In this document: positions 32,612-43,900 of the stretch, piece after piece
Position numbering within the stretch: the stretch's first letter is position 1
How the letters are laid out: each line of letters opens with the position of its first letter
NCBI GenBank assembly: GCA_031761405.1
Contig: JASEVX010000013.1
Span: forward strand, 45,935,964-45,999,963
DNA from: Serripes groenlandicus
Taxonomy: Eukaryota; Mollusca; Bivalvia; Cardiida; Cardiidae
DNA: 64,000 bases
Direction: 5' to 3'
The notes under the pieces: generated by a model
The model's input: only the letters and a program-made list of their open reading frames with translations
Told to the model about the DNA's origin: nothing
Database searches by the model: none
Made by a program: the position numbers and the translations under genes

Positions 32612-33400
32612 TATCCTCTATATATTCGGGTCTCTTAAGTTCTCACTTGACTGCTGATACAAAGTCACACAAGAAAAAGGTGGAACAAAAAGACATCAGG
32701 ATCTTATGATGATCAGGAAGTTAGAATGCTCTACGATATATCGCTATCTCATTTATAGTAAATATATAACTTATTTTTGTAAACTCTACAACGAACCAAT
32801 ACAACACATTAATAATGACGCCGAGCAACTTTTAGAGTTCGAAGGGTAAAATCCGTTTGGTCCTCCAAAAAAAAAATCCTTCTTTGTTTCCATGTAAATC
32901 GACCCGTTTCAGTCCTCGATTGTGGGATCATGCATTATACAAGAAAGATCTCACCAGGCGAAAATGGTAACCGTCATTTTGGACCAAATCCAATCGGGCC
33001 CGGGCAAGACCGGTGTTTAGCATTCTCTACGTTCACTTTCAAACAAGGTCAAAATACTAAAAGTGATCAAATCAATCATTTCCAGTGCATCCTATACTCA
33101 TTCACAATGCATTTAAACTCAATGTCATATATTCAATCCATTCCGGTGACGGTATACACTCCTTTCTACGCAAACAAAGTTTTTTTAGGGACTATAGTAG
33201 ATCAGCAAGTCAGCGGATGTATTTAGCGTAATTTTACCTATAGCCCCTTGCTTGCTACACATCATCATATGGCACAATCTTCTTTATGCGATAAACAGGG
33301 GAGACAATATACCGCTTTTTAACCGTACTAAGTATTGATAAGAAGCGGATTTTAGGGTAATAAAACTCGAGATTAAATAACGAGTATCGGATTGTTAGAA
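32612..33400. other. No supported gene
   Basis: A 98-codon + strand frame (32930-33226) has no domain or splice context that I recognise. Confidence 0.5.
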
Positions 33401-33785
33401 CTAGAATGGAGTGCTCCCCGGAGCATGTGTGTCACCTGCCGGGGCCTTGTCAGAAAATTTTAATTTTTGACAGAAAAGGGGCAATAACTCTGATATAGAA
33501 ATATTTGTCAGAAGTTTCAATCCAATCCTTTGAGTAGAAAAAAAAGTAATTTGAAAATTTAAATTGTTGACAGAAAAGGGCCAATAACTCTGATATTAAA
33601 ATATTTGGATTATCCCCCTTTTGTGAACCAATCACACACATTGATATAAACATTTGTCAGAAGTTTCAATGTAATCCTTTGAGTAGAATTCTTTATTGGA
33701 AAACGTGACGAAAAAGTGTGACGACAGACGCCGGACAAAAAAAAAAGTAATCCCTAAGTGCCTACCATGATACGCAGGTAACACA
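33401..33785 (+). mobile_element. CTAGAATGGAGTGCTCC-type interspersed element
   Basis: Begins CTAGAATGGAGTGCTCC with the palindrome GAGTGCTCCCCGGAGCAT. It contains two copies of GACAGAAAAGGGNCAATAAC and ends GACGCCGGACAAAA, then AAGTAATCCCTAAGTGCCTA. Related copies at 46838 and 53900. The class is unknown to me. Confidence 0.8.
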
Positions 33786-34085
33786 AAAAGTAAGTATGGA
33801 CAGGGACACCGTATTGTATATTGTCCCTGGTCTGGGGGAACTGACCCACTAATGTAATGGTAAGTTTCAGGTTAATCCATTCTGCTTGAAATGTTGTTAG
33901 TTAAAACAGACGACATTTGACGCCTGCTGAAGCGAGAAAGCGTCTATATGAGGAAAATTCGCAACAGACGACAAGTAAGCTTGACATTGCTTTCATGTCA
34001 TAATATTATTTACTTTAGGGTATACGATTTACAAATGAATAATCCTATAATTAAAAATCCTCTAAAACATCATCAGTAATATTCA

Positions 34086-34290
34086 TTAACCCTTTCCCAC
34101 ATATAGACGCTTTCTGACGCCTCTGCAGCAGACGACGTTTGAAAACGTTGTGACTAAGCAGCAGACGACTATTGAAAATAGTGATAAAAGAACAAATTGC
34201 TCATAATGAGCAATTTCTCCTTTTTGCAAAATAATTTTCCACTCTATTAATAATTATACTTTAATTTATAGATTTTTAACGAATTATTTT
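34086..34290 (+). mobile_element. Family 1 MITE, 3' end lost
   Basis: TTAACCCTTTCCCACATATA; the GCAGCAGACGAC segment is duplicated internally (34125, 34160). The core AAATTGCTCATAATGAGCAA, then TTT, is intact. The expected right end is absent here; a matching GTCTGC..GTGGGAAACGGTTAA occurs at 35317-35358, so later insertions may separate the two. Confidence 0.8.
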
Positions 34291-34610
34291 TTCTCAAAAA
34301 ATAATACATTTAACGCGATCGTATTTGTTTCCGGAAGTCACGGTTAAACTACACTTCCGCTTAGAATACACATTCGCTGCACCTAAATAGTCCTAGTATT
34401 TTTTCGATATTAAAATGACTTCTACGTGTTATTTCAATACAGTGAAGTCATAATTATACTATCAAATCATCATAGATAATCAATTTTCTAGAAAATATCA
34501 AATTAACAGTACGCGCATATATATTTCATTTGTCGGCAGGTACGTATAAGGCACGAGTATGAATTTTAGTCGTATGCCCATTCACTAGAAGTCGACCCCA
34601 CGCTGTATAG

Positions 34611-35130
34611 AACAATGTTAATCTCACAAATATGCCACTACGCAGAGCTCAGTGAAATAGTCAGTGTGCATTTTAAACGCTCGCATCGCCGTTGTTTCTC
34701 CTTTTTCCAACATGATAACGATGATCAAAGGGGCTTTCTAATTATAGATCATGGTTTACATACGCGCGCATTCAGTTAGCTTAATATATATACGAAAGTA
34801 ACGCTCCTACGTTGTATCAAAGTACCGTGGTGTAATGGATAGCGTGTAGAACTACTAATCATGGACTATTTATGGACGCGAGTTCGAGTCCCAATAAGAA
34901 CTGTTTTTTTTTTTTTTTTTTTAATTCTTATTTTATGCGATTTCTTAAACATTATAGATTTATAATAATTAATTCACTCACATGAAACATCCTGGATCCG
35001 CCCCTGGTGACGAAAACAAATCGAACTAACAATGTAAATCTCACAAATATGCCATGGGTGTTTTGACAGACTTTACGCAGAGCTCAGTGAAAGAGTTAGT
35101 GTGCATGTTAAACGCTCGCATCGCCGTTGA
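34611..35130. repeat. Direct repeat flanking about 330 bp
   Basis: AATCTCACAAATATGCCA, TACGCAGAGCTCAGTGAAA and AACGCTCGCATCGCCGTTG occur at 34619-34695 and again at 35037-35130. The second copy has about 19 extra bases. Between them lies a tRNA-like segment with a T-run. Confidence 0.85.
34826..34922 (+). ncRNA. tRNA-like segment followed by a T-run (not a clear tRNA)
   Basis: GTACCGTGGTGTAATGGATA resembles an A-box region and GCGAGTTCGAGTCCC a B box. The ends do not form a convincing acceptor stem and the anticodon arm is irregular. A run of about 19 T follows directly, which would terminate pol III. Probably a SINE head or decayed tRNA. Confidence 0.4.
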
Positions 35131-35522
35131 AATGCTACATTTACTAAAACTGTCAACTGATAAAAAAAATCTCTGGACAAAAATATTAATAATTATAAAA
35201 TAGACTAAATTGTGCAATAGCATGATCAATTGCATTCATAAATTAGATTTTACAATACATGTTCAAAATAATTCGTTACCAGTACTTTCTGTACTTTGAT
35301 TTTTTTATAATTTTAAAATCGTCTGCTTCAGATTTTTTGAATGTGGGAAACGGTTAAAGTTGATATTCAGCTATTTGTCATTATGATGCCTGCATAATTG
35401 TATAATCCCTATTCTGCAAATCTCCTTTATATAACCAATTGAATAAATGAATGTAACACAAAGATCGTGGGTTTTGAACGACATTTTGTTGTCAAGCTTA
35501 TTTCTTCATTAATCTAAAGCCG

Positions 35523-35812
35523 AGTCCCGGTAGCTCAGTCTGTAGCGACGCGGGCTGTCAATCCAGGGGTTGTGAGTTCGAATCCCGGCTCGGCCAACTT
35601 TCTTTCCGAGGATTGACAAAAGTCAATGCGACATGCGTCATTCGTCTTCCATCAATGGGCTAAGTCTATGTGGAAAAGCAGCCAGTTGCTTGGGAAGATT
35701 GTTGTGTGGAGTACTGGTGTGAGAAAACCAGGAAATGAATGAGTAGGTGAACTGGCCGCCGTGATATAACTGAGAAATTGTTAAAAATGGCGTTAAACCC
35801 CAATCAATCATT
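35523..35812 (+). mobile_element. tRNA-Asp-headed SINE, full length
   Basis: Head GAGTCCCGGTAGCTCAGTCT, loop CTGTCAA (GTC), GTGAGTTCGAATCCCGGCTC. Body CATTCGTCTTCCATCAATGG, GTGGAAAAGCAGCCAGTTGC. Tail GGCCGCCGTGATATAACTGA, GGCGTTAAACCCCAATCAAT. This is the best complete example of this SINE in the window. Confidence 0.93.
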
Positions 35813-35819
35813 AATCTAA

Positions 35820-35955
35820 AATGGTAGTAATGGCACTCACGGTTGCGAGGTTAGCATTAAGACTGACAGGCTGGTTTCAGGATAAATGTACGAGCAGTAC
35901 TGGTAACTTTTCCATGAAACACAGTGATATAAATTGTTGAGAGCGGGATAAAAAA
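35820..35955 (+). mobile_element. tRNA-Pro SINE, 3' part
   Basis: GGTAGTAATGGCACTCACGG, GGATAAATGTACGAGCAGTA, GTTGAGAGCGGGATAAAAAA. Follows the previous SINE after a few bases. Confidence 0.7.
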
Positions 35956-35984
35956 AAAATCCGACATTTTTTTAAGCTTCACTA

Positions 35985-36455
35985 CGTATACCGGGCCACA
36001 TAAGGAAAAAAAGTATTTCCCTTGGTGGCCATATTTTTCAATCAATCAGTCTAATTTGAACACTATTGTTAGAGGGTCACACAAGCAGCATTTGTGCCAA
36101 CTTATTATCCATCGTTTGTGTACAAGAAGATTGTTTAAGTTATCACAATCTATACATGTAAAGAAAACAAGCCTGCCCCTTGGCGGCCATATTTTCCCAA
36201 CAGATCTGGAAATTTTGAACAAACGCCATAGAGGGCTTCCCAAGGAACATTTGTGCAAAAATAATTTTCAAATCAGGCCTGTAATTTTGGACAAGGAGAT
36301 TTTTAAAGTTTTGGCATTTTTACCCTTTTCTGATGCCGCAGCAACCAAAGTTCTTTGCACAAATTTGAAAAAGTTATTTGCAGGAATATACGAACTGACA
36401 GACGACGACGGACGGTGAGTGATCACAAAAGCTCACCTTGAGCACTTTGTGATCA
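35985..36455 (+). mobile_element. Helitron-like (HINE-type) element, partial
   Basis: Internal blocks CTTGGTGGCCATATTTTTCA and CTTGGCGGCCATATTTTCCC are repeated. GATGCCGCAGCAACCAAAGT follows, and the right end reads GTGATCACAAAAGCTCACCT, then TGAGCACTTTGTGATC, as in the element at 59567. The left end is missing. Confidence 0.65.
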
Positions 36456-36597
36456 GGCGGGGTTGACATTAAGACTGACTGGCTGGTGTCAGGATAAATG
36501 GACCAGTAGTACTTGTAATTTATCCAGGAAACGCAGTGACTGTGATATAACTGGAATATGTTGAAAGCGGCATAAAGCACCAAACAATCAATCATGA
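36456..36597 (+). mobile_element. tRNA-Pro SINE, 3' part
   Basis: GCGGGGTTGACATTAAGACT, GGATAAATGGACCAGTAGTA, GAAAGCGGCATAAAGCACCA, CAATCAATCA. Confidence 0.75.
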
Positions 36598-36697
36598 TTA
36601 TACTTTTTTTTCTGTTTTGAGGATTTGGTTCTGTATTCAAAGGGAACCGTACAACGGTTTGTTTTGTCAAGCATTTCACCTGCAAGCGTGAGGCTGA

Positions 36698-36815
36698 TTT
36701 ATTTGATTGGGATTTAAAACCATTTTCAACAATACTTCAGTTATAACACGACAACATAACACTTTCAAATGATGCCTTGTTGACACACCAGTGTAAGGTT
36801 AGGAAATGTGCACTC
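36698..36815 (-). mobile_element. tRNA-Ser-type SINE, tail fragment
   Basis: GGGATTTAAAACCATTTTCA, TTCAGTTATAACACGACAAC, GGAAATGTGCAC. Diverged. Confidence 0.55.
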
Positions 36816-36841
36816 AATCATGTCCTATTGAGAAATCGTAA

Positions 36842-37069
36842 TTAACCCTTTCCCTCATATAGACGCTTTCTGACGCCTCTGCAGCAGACGGATTTTTAAA
36901 AACATAGTGACAAAAGAAGATATTGCTCAAAACGAGCAATTTCTCCTTTTGCCACAATGTTTTCCACTTTTAGTCATAGGTTATCCATTCAATTATAGAG
37001 ATTTTCCATTTTTTGACAAAATATGTTCAAAGTCGTCTGCTGCAGAAATGTCGTATGAGGGACAATTAA
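36842..37069 (+). mobile_element. Family 1 MITE, near-complete
   Basis: TTAACCCTTTCCCTCATATA; the core AAACGAGCAATTTCTCC is intact. The right end reads TATGAGGGACAATTAA, so the last bases are altered. Confidence 0.9.
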
Positions 37070-37660
37070 AGAAGCCACTACATAAACATTATGTATGACA
37101 TGACATGGCCTGGGTTTTTGTTTGTTATTGGCCCTTTATTGCTCTTAAAAAAAGCTGGTGTAAGCTAAAACAAAACACACTTTAATGTGTTAACAGATTT
37201 ATTTAATTGAAAATTCACAAACAATAATTATGTAACTGCTTCTCTCTCGGCAGGAGTCGTCGATAAAATGTCTTCGAGATCATGTTCTTAGTCCTGACAG
37301 TCCAACGGTCAATTCTACATTGGGCTAAGAAATAAAACTTCGCCAACTTAAAAATTGACCCTATACATGTTATTAATTCCATTATTACATGTTATTAATT
37401 ATAATCATGATCCATGATCGACAGTAACTCTCTCCCAAATAATGCAGAGCTGCAGTAGATGCCTTTAAAAACTCCTGCACAAAAACATGAAAAAGGTCTA
37501 CAAATGAGAGCATAAAATTGTGAATTGAGATGCTGCAGATGAATCTAAATGCGTCTCCAAGTGGGAAACAGGTGAATGGTCCTCTAACTTGATAGTGAAT
37601 GGTGTATAACCTGATCAGACTGTGACAGTCTAAATCTATAATAGTTGCAAACGTTGAATG
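37070..37660. other. No gene seen
   Basis: 37420-37575 has weak family 1 MITE similarity (GCAGAGCTGCAGTAGATGCC). Otherwise unremarkable. Confidence 0.5.
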
Positions 37661-38044
37661 AGCCAGTGCATGAGAAAAGGTTCAAGTTGACATTTCTGAG
37701 CAGTGTAAGTTCAGATCATCCTGTCAACCTGCCCAGTCTTATTATAATCTAAACAAGTTGATTTGTTTTATAAGGGTTTTACGCCTTTTCAACATTATTT
37801 CAGTTATATGATGCCCACAGTTCACATATTCATGATCCCTTGGTAAAGAAACCAGTACTATGCTAGGAAATGTGCCTTGCCCAAGGGTGATCCACCGTGA
37901 ACGTCGTGCCGTGACTTGGGATCGAACCGAAGACCCCCTGTTTCAAATCCCCGATGCTAACCACTCCACCACGGTTAGTACAATGTGGACATTGTAGATC
38001 CCAATCATAATGTAAAACAACTTTTCCTATGCACTGGCTCATTT
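37661..38044. mobile_element. GAGCCAGTGCATGAGAAAAG-ended MITE, interrupted by a SINE
   Basis: Left arm GAGCCAGTGCATGAGAAAAG, right arm TTTTCCTATGCACTGGCTC (38028-38044), inverted. Inside are AGTGTAAGTTCAGATCATCC and GTGGACATTGTAGATCCCAA. A SINE separates the arms. A cleaner copy is at 63697. Confidence 0.8.
37765..37978 (-). mobile_element. tRNA-Ser-headed SINE nested in a MITE
   Basis: On the - strand: CCGTGGTGGAGTGGTTAGCA, TCGGGGATTTGAAACAGGGG, TTCGGTTCGATCCCAAGTC. Tail GGGTTTTACGCCTTTTCAAC on +. Confidence 0.85.
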
Positions 38045-38775
38045 TAAGAAGAGGGCAAAGATGGCCCTAAATCGATCACCATGAGTGATAGTAAATAAGC
38101 AGCAAATATCTAACTGCAAATTTCGAGTGCAAATGAAACTGCAAGGAGTGGACACTGTTAAAGAAATAGCTTATTAGTAAAGGCCATTTATATCTTGAAA
38201 TCTAACAAGAACTTTAATAAGAATGGAATTATAAAGTTTTTGTCATTTTGCACTTTTCCTGATGCCGCCTTGCTGCCCTGTTTTTAAACAAAATCAATAC
38301 GGCTTGAACAGTTTTCGTAGAGGGTCACTCAAAAAACATTTCTACCACTTTATCTTTGAATCGGACAAGCAGATTATGAAGGAAAAGGATTTCAAAGTTT
38401 GGGTATTTTTCTCACTTTCTGTTGCCGCAGCAAACAAAGTCTCTACACAGAATGTAAGTCTTTGAACAATTTTGAAAGAGGACCAACAAAGGAACATTCC
38501 TGTGAAGTTAAGTTGAAATTGGTCTAGTGGAATGGTAGGAGTTGTCATTTATAGCTTAAAGTTCAATTTACCCCTTTTGTGATAAAGCCTGGTTGCTATG
38601 ATTTTGTAACCAATCAAAACGGCTTGAATAAATTAAGCTGAGGATGACTGAAGTAAGATTCCTATTCAAGCATTTTAAAAAAGATTTATCATTTTCTCAT
38701 TTTGCCCCTTTTCTGATGCCGCCTGACTGCCAGAGTGATCAGAATAGATCACCTTGAGCCTTTGGCTCAGGCAAT
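38045..38775 (+). mobile_element. Helitron-like (HINE-type) element
   Basis: Left end AGAGGGCAAAGATGGCCCTA, then AATCGATCACCATGAG. The interior has repeated TTCTGATGCCGC / AACATTTCTACC / AGTTTGGGTATTTTTC blocks. Right end GTGATCAGAATAGATCACCT, GAGCCTTTGGCTCAGGCAAT, CTAAAAA, i.e. a hairpin then CTAA. Confidence 0.7.
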
Positions 38776-38792
38776 CTAAAAAGGTAGCACCA

Positions 38793-38998
38793 GAGCTCTT
38801 GATAAGAAGAGAACATTTGTATTTCACATCCTCAAATCCTGATATGAACTTGAAACCCTATGTTGTGGGTATTCAAAAGAATCATCTCACTGAGACGATT
38901 CTTTTGAGTACCCACAACATAGGGTTTAGTCGAGTCATAAGAGAGATATTGTTGGGAAAAGACCAGTTTTCTTCTCCTTACCTAGACCTCTGTAGCAC
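38793..38998 (-). mobile_element. Hairpin MITE (AGATAAGG type)
   Basis: The centre is a near-perfect 72-nt foldback (38859-38930): ACCCTATGTTGTGGGTATTC pairs with the mirrored GAGTACCCACAACATAGGGT. Inverted relative to the copies at 57290 and 52381. Confidence 0.85.
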
Positions 38999-39085
38999 AT
39001 ACAAATAAGAAGATTTTCAACACACTAAAGATTATTTTTTCTTTAAACAGTCACACAAGATCTGACCTTCAAAGGTAGAAATATA

Positions 39086-39303
39086 AACCCTTTCCCACAT
39101 GCAGACGCATTTGCAGCATACGTTTTTTTAAAAAAGATTGTGACAAAAAGAGAAATCACCCGTTATGAGCATGCATTTCCTTATGCCCCAATGTTTTCAA
39201 CTACACCCATTGATTTCATTTACATTTACAGAGAATTTAAAATGGCCTAGAATTGTTTAAAAGTCATCTGCTGCAGATTTATTGTATGTGGGAAAAGCTT
39301 TAA
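39086..39303 (+). mobile_element. Family 1 MITE, diverged
   Basis: AACCCTTTCCCACATGCAGA and CTGCTGCAGATTTATTGTAT, GTGGGAAAAGCTTTAA. Confidence 0.8.
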
Positions 39304-39378
39304 CCGTTTATATCATTTATATAAGATAAAGCCCCATTACGTTAAACATTCTGCTTACACCAGATAACAAATCCATCT

Positions 39379-39604
39379 TTAACCCTTTCCCACATACAGA
39401 TACTTTCCGACGCCTCTGCAGCAGACAACCTTTGAAAACATTGTTACAAAAGAAGAAATTGCTCAAAACGAGCAATTTCTCCTTTCGCCACAATGTTTTC
39501 AACTTTATTCAGAAAATATACCCTCATTTATAGAGATTGTCTATATTTTTGTCCACATGTTTCCAAAGTCGTCCGCAAATTTGTTGTATGTGGGAAAGGG
39601 TTAA
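39379..39604 (+). mobile_element. Family 1 MITE, full length
   Basis: 226 bp between TTAA sites; GACGCCTCTGCAGCAGACAA and the palindrome AAATTGCTCAAAACGAGCAA, then TTT. Right end TATGTGGGAAAGGGTTAA. Confidence 0.95.
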
Positions 39605-39891
39605 GTGAATTGAGTGGTCAATCAACATTAAAACTATTAGACACCTATCAAGTATATACACATGTAGCACATTTATTAATTAGCACTTTAAAAACATTAT
39701 GCTTAACACCTATGTCAACAAATTTAAATAATACCACATTAAAAACAAAATCAGCTTTAATTGTAAGTACAGTGTTGAATGTGGTCTGGTACCAGGAGTA
39801 CAATAGTATATTAGTATATCCGGCATTAACCTACAATCGCGACTTGCAGTGTAGTCTCGTACCCAGCATATTACAGTAAATAAACAATCAA
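39605..39891. other. No gene seen
   Basis: A chance frame of 128 codons runs through here from the preceding MITE; no domain. Confidence 0.5.
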
Positions 39892-40085
39892 CTTGGCGTG
39901 AAATGGTTGTAACTAAAATTGGTATTTTTTTTACCAAGGTTAATCACCTCACCATAAAGTCTTTATAAGCGTAATATCATTCTGAGCAATGTCACCTAAA
40001 TTTGCATTGTTTACAAAGGGGTCAAAATTGCAACTAAACCAGGGTTTTCAAAATAGGTTTTTAGTTACAACCGTTTCACACCAAG
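39892..40085. mobile_element. Palindrome-ended MITE, 194 bp
   Basis: CTTGGCGTGAAATGGTTGTA, ACTAAAA at the left is inverted as TTTTTAGTTACAACCGTTTC, ACACCAAG at the right. This is the only copy I see in the window. No clear target duplication. Confidence 0.85.
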
Positions 40086-40336
40086 CCCTCGATTTACTGC
40101 CAAAGTTGTTTAGAACTACTTATTTCTTATTTGTTGTCACTATAAGCAATATTTGGAGAAGTTTCAACATTCCAAAATGTTTGATCCCCATCTGGAGTTC
40201 AGCACCTGTAAGGTTCAAGCAAAGGTCAAACTATGGCTGCCATTCTTATTGAGTGTTCCACAGCCACATTGGCATTGGAAAAGAAGAATTTGCTCAATTG
40301 TCCTTATGTTACAGAATTTCAAAGCAGGATGATGCC
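40086..40336. other. No gene seen
   Basis: Unremarkable sequence. Confidence 0.45.
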
Positions 40337-40565
40337 TTAACCCTTTCCCTCATATAGACGTTTTCTGACGTCTCTGCAGCAGACGGCTTTTTGAAAACAT
40401 AGTGACAAAAGAAGGAATTGCTCAAAACGAGCAATTTCTCCTTTTGCCACAATGTTTTCCACTTTTAGTCATGTTATCCATTCAATTATAGAGATTTTCC
40501 ATTTTTTGACAAAATATGTTTAATGTCGTCTGCTGCAGATTTGTCGTATAAGGGAAAAGGGTTAA
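40337..40565 (+). mobile_element. Family 1 MITE, full length
   Basis: TTAACCCTTTCCCTCATATA to AAGGGAAAAGGGTTAA. It lies about 190 bp downstream of the TDRD7-like stop codon, so may fall in the 3' UTR. Confidence 0.93.
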
Positions 40566-40758
40566 AATATTGTTTGGTTAATCTTTAAATATTTTTGAAA
40601 ACATAAGTGGGAAAAGTATGAGACATATTTCAAAATACATGGCACAGAAGTAATAATTGTTAGGAAAATTCTTAAATCCATCCAAAGAAAATTAAAACAA
40701 ATACTTACAATTTAAAAACAAGAACATACAGAACATTTGTTTAAAAAAAAAAAAAAAA

Positions 40759-40967
40759 TTACAAGAGATCAGCAAATCCCATTTTAACTAAAACTTCGTC
40801 GATACAAACATCATAGGTATCGTCTGATGTATCGATTAATCTGAGATCCACAATGTTCATCTCCTCGTCTCGCCCTTGCACGAGAGCCACAAGATCTTTC
40901 CCCCGCGCAAGTTCTATGAACTTGTACTTTGCTGCCTCGTACCACGTTCCACCATTTGGTTTTATTC
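40759..40967 (-). CDS. TDRD7-like terminal coding exon
   Basis: The acceptor TTCTATTTTACAG precedes 40967. It encodes the split Arg codon then IKPNGGTWYEAAKYKFIELA, GKDLVALVQGRDEEMNIVDL, and ends KMGFADLL before TAA at 40759-40761. This is the back (SN-like) half of Tudor 3. A 17-T run follows the stop within one base on the coding strand. I see no AATAAA nearby. Confidence 0.9.
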
Positions 40968-43900
40968 CTGTAAAATAGAAATAGTGATATTAGTCTGAAC
41001 CCATACCCCACCTCCCGCAGATGCATTCAGGCGACTTTTAAAACAAGAAGGCCACAATGGCCCTGGATCTCTCGCCTGAGTTAACCCTTTCCCACAAAAA
41101 ACAGATGCTTTGTGACGCCTCTACTGCAGACAAACTTTTGAAAACATTGTGCCAAAAGAAGAAATTGCTCAAGACTTAACTCTTTCAGCGCCAATGGCAA
41201 TACCCTCAAGACAAACTTTATGACAAAGTTTCAAGCTGCTCAGGTCAAAAATGCAATCTCTATAGTGTTAACAGGATTGTTCTACAATTTGGCCTAGTGA
41301 CCTAGTTTTTTACCTGACCTGATCCATATTCGAACTTAGCCTAGATATCATGAAGACAAATATTCTGACAAAGTTTCAACATGCTCAATCCAAAAATGCG
41401 GCTTCCAGAGTGTTAACAAGATTGTTCTTCAATTTGGCTGTGTGACCTACTTTTTAACAGACATGATCAATATTCGAACTCGGCCTACATATCATCAAGA
41501 CAAACATTCTGATAAAATTCAACATGCTCAAATTAAAAAATGAAGCATCCTAGTGACCTAGTTTCTGACCCAAAATGACCCATATTCAAACTTGACCTAG
41601 ATACAATTCAGAAAAACATTCTGACAAAATGTTAAGCTGCTGAAGAAAAAATGCGGCTTCTACAGTGTTAACAAGATTTCTATTCAATTTGGCCTAGTGA
41701 CCTCGTTTCTGACCCAATATGACCCATATTCGAACTTGACCTAGATATCATTAAGACAAATATTCAAGCTGCTGTAGCAAAAGTCGCGGCCTCTAGAGTG
41801 TTAACACAATTGTCCTTCAACTTGACCTAGTGACCTACTTTTTGACCCGAAATGACCCATGTTCAAACTTGACCTACCGTATATCCGCGGCCATAAGTCG
41901 AATTTTTGAGATTCAAATTTTGGTGTTGAAGCAGGGACTCGACTTATGACTGAATGACAATCTCTCCTAAGGCTATATTTTACACGCGACAAACAGTTTT
42001 AGGACTAATGCAAGTCGGTTGTAACTACAGCCTATTCCAGGAGAAATTACATCCGTTTTGCATATAACCATCGAGTTGTCCAGAGGTACCTCATTGTAAA
42101 TTGTGTGTACAGTACAGTTACTACCACGTATTTGTAACTTTAAATGCAGATGTAGCAGACAGTGTTGGAAAACGTTGTGAGAAATAGAGATATACTGCTT
42201 TTTATCAGCGATGCATCCTTTCCTTACATTTTTTTGTATCTAGTTTCAAAGCCGTAAACAAAGGAAAAATAAATATCATACCCTTTAAAATCCTTTTTAA
42301 TTCAAAGTTAATTCGTCCAATTTAAAGAAAATGTAGTAATTTCTCCTTTTGTCAGAGCTCTATCAAGAGAAGTCTGCTGCAGATGCGTATAAATGCATGT
42401 GAAAATGGGTAAGAGTGAAATCTATATAGACCTTTATTTCCGCAAACCATTTTCCCCAACAAATGAGCTACGTCATAAAAAAAGAGTACGTGCAGTTTAA
42501 TCACACAAGTATTACTAAGCTAATAGGATCGTAGATTTAACATTAGTTTATATGGGTGTTTTTCATTTGTCGCGTCTCAATCCCAGCTGGTAAATTAGTG
42601 ACGTCATTTATTTGAGCCCTGTGTTTATCACGCGACAAACAGTTTAGTTATATGGCTAATGCAAGTCGGTTGTAACTACAGCCTGTTCCAGGGGAAATTA
42701 CAACCGTTTGCATATAACTATAGAGTCCAAACTTCTTTCCATAGACCTTTACAACCCTTGTCTTCACCTCTCTGTGAATTACACACACTTTTAATAAACT
42801 TCATCAATGCAATAACTCATTCCTGTGTTTGTTTTACTTTTAACTAATCATTTTTTGAAAACATTGAAAGGATTAATTTTCATGTGTGAAATCGGACAAA
42901 TGTGTCTTAAGGGTTGACATCGACAAAACCCTTTGTTGAGTTTCGCGCTTTTATTTTTATAGATTAAAACATATATTAAGAAATTTGGACTAGTTAGTTG
43001 GTTTGGCTTATTTGGATTTATAAAATCAGGTTTGTGCATTATTATCATAATGTATTATTATCCAGTTTTACATCGAGAACCATGTTTTTTTGAATTTTTT
43101 GCCGAAATTTTTAAAAAGTCGACCCCCGACTTATGGCTGGGAGTAACCTCAAAACCGCCGAAATTGGGGTCAAACTGGACCCTCGACTAATGGCCGAAGT
43201 CGACTTATGGCCGCGGATATACGGTATATATCCATCAAGACAACCATTCTGATAAAGTTTCAACATGCTCAAGTTAAAAATGCACCATCCAGAGTGTTTT
43301 TTCCCTTCAATTTAGACTAGGGACCTAGTTTATGACCTTATATGGCCCAGTTTCGAACTTGACCTAGATATCATTCAAACACTCTGACAATATTTTAAGC
43401 TGCTGCAGCAAAAAATATGGCTTCTACATTGTTAACAAGATTTCCTTTAAATTTGGCCTAGTGACCTAGTTTTCACTAAGACAAACATTCTGACAAAGTT
43501 TCAAACTGCTGCAGCAACCACAACAGTGTTAACAAGATTTTCCTTCAATTTGGCCTAGTGACCTAGTTTTCACTAAGACAAACATTCTGACAAAGTTTCA
43601 TTGATGGAGATGTATGTTCTGATAAACTTTCATGATGATTGGATGTAAAATGTTGCCTCTAGAGTGTTAACAAGCAAATAATGATGACGAACAACAAATG
43701 CCGGACAAAAGGCGATCACAATAACTCAACCAGAGCACTTCGTGCTCTGGTGAGCTTAAAATGGACAGACCCTTTCCCACATACAGACGCTTTCTGAAGA
43801 CATTTGTAATCATTGTGACAAAACGTGAACTCTTTTCAGTAATTTTCCTTCATTTTCAAAGATTTTCCTTATTTTTTTCTAGATGTTTTTCAAAGTCGTC

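Larger units (their letters stand above)
41044..43765 (+). mobile_element. Helitron-like (HINE-type) element with nested insertions
   Basis: Left end CAAGAAGGCCACAATGGCCC, TGGATCTCTCGCC; right end GATCACAATAACTC, then GAGCACTTCGTGCTCTGGTG, AGCTTAAAA (terminal hairpin then an A-rich end). The interior is made of loosely repeated units of about 130-150 bp (CATTCTGACAAAGTTTCAAG, GTGTTAACAAGATTTTCCTT, TTTGGCCTAGTGACCTAGTT). It is interrupted by a MITE pair at 41082-41206 and by the 1.35-kb element at 41877. Confidence 0.75.

Noticed and set aside
36056..36418. 120-codon + strand frame
   Set aside because: It lies within a Helitron-like repeat whose sequence recurs at 59567-60368 without an open frame.
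39493..39879. 128-codon + strand frame
   Set aside because: It starts inside a MITE and has no recognisable domain.
41877..43224. LTR retrotransposon suggested by the internal direct repeat
   Set aside because: The outer ends are inverted, flanked by TA, and the repeated block is internal; no gag or pol sequence.
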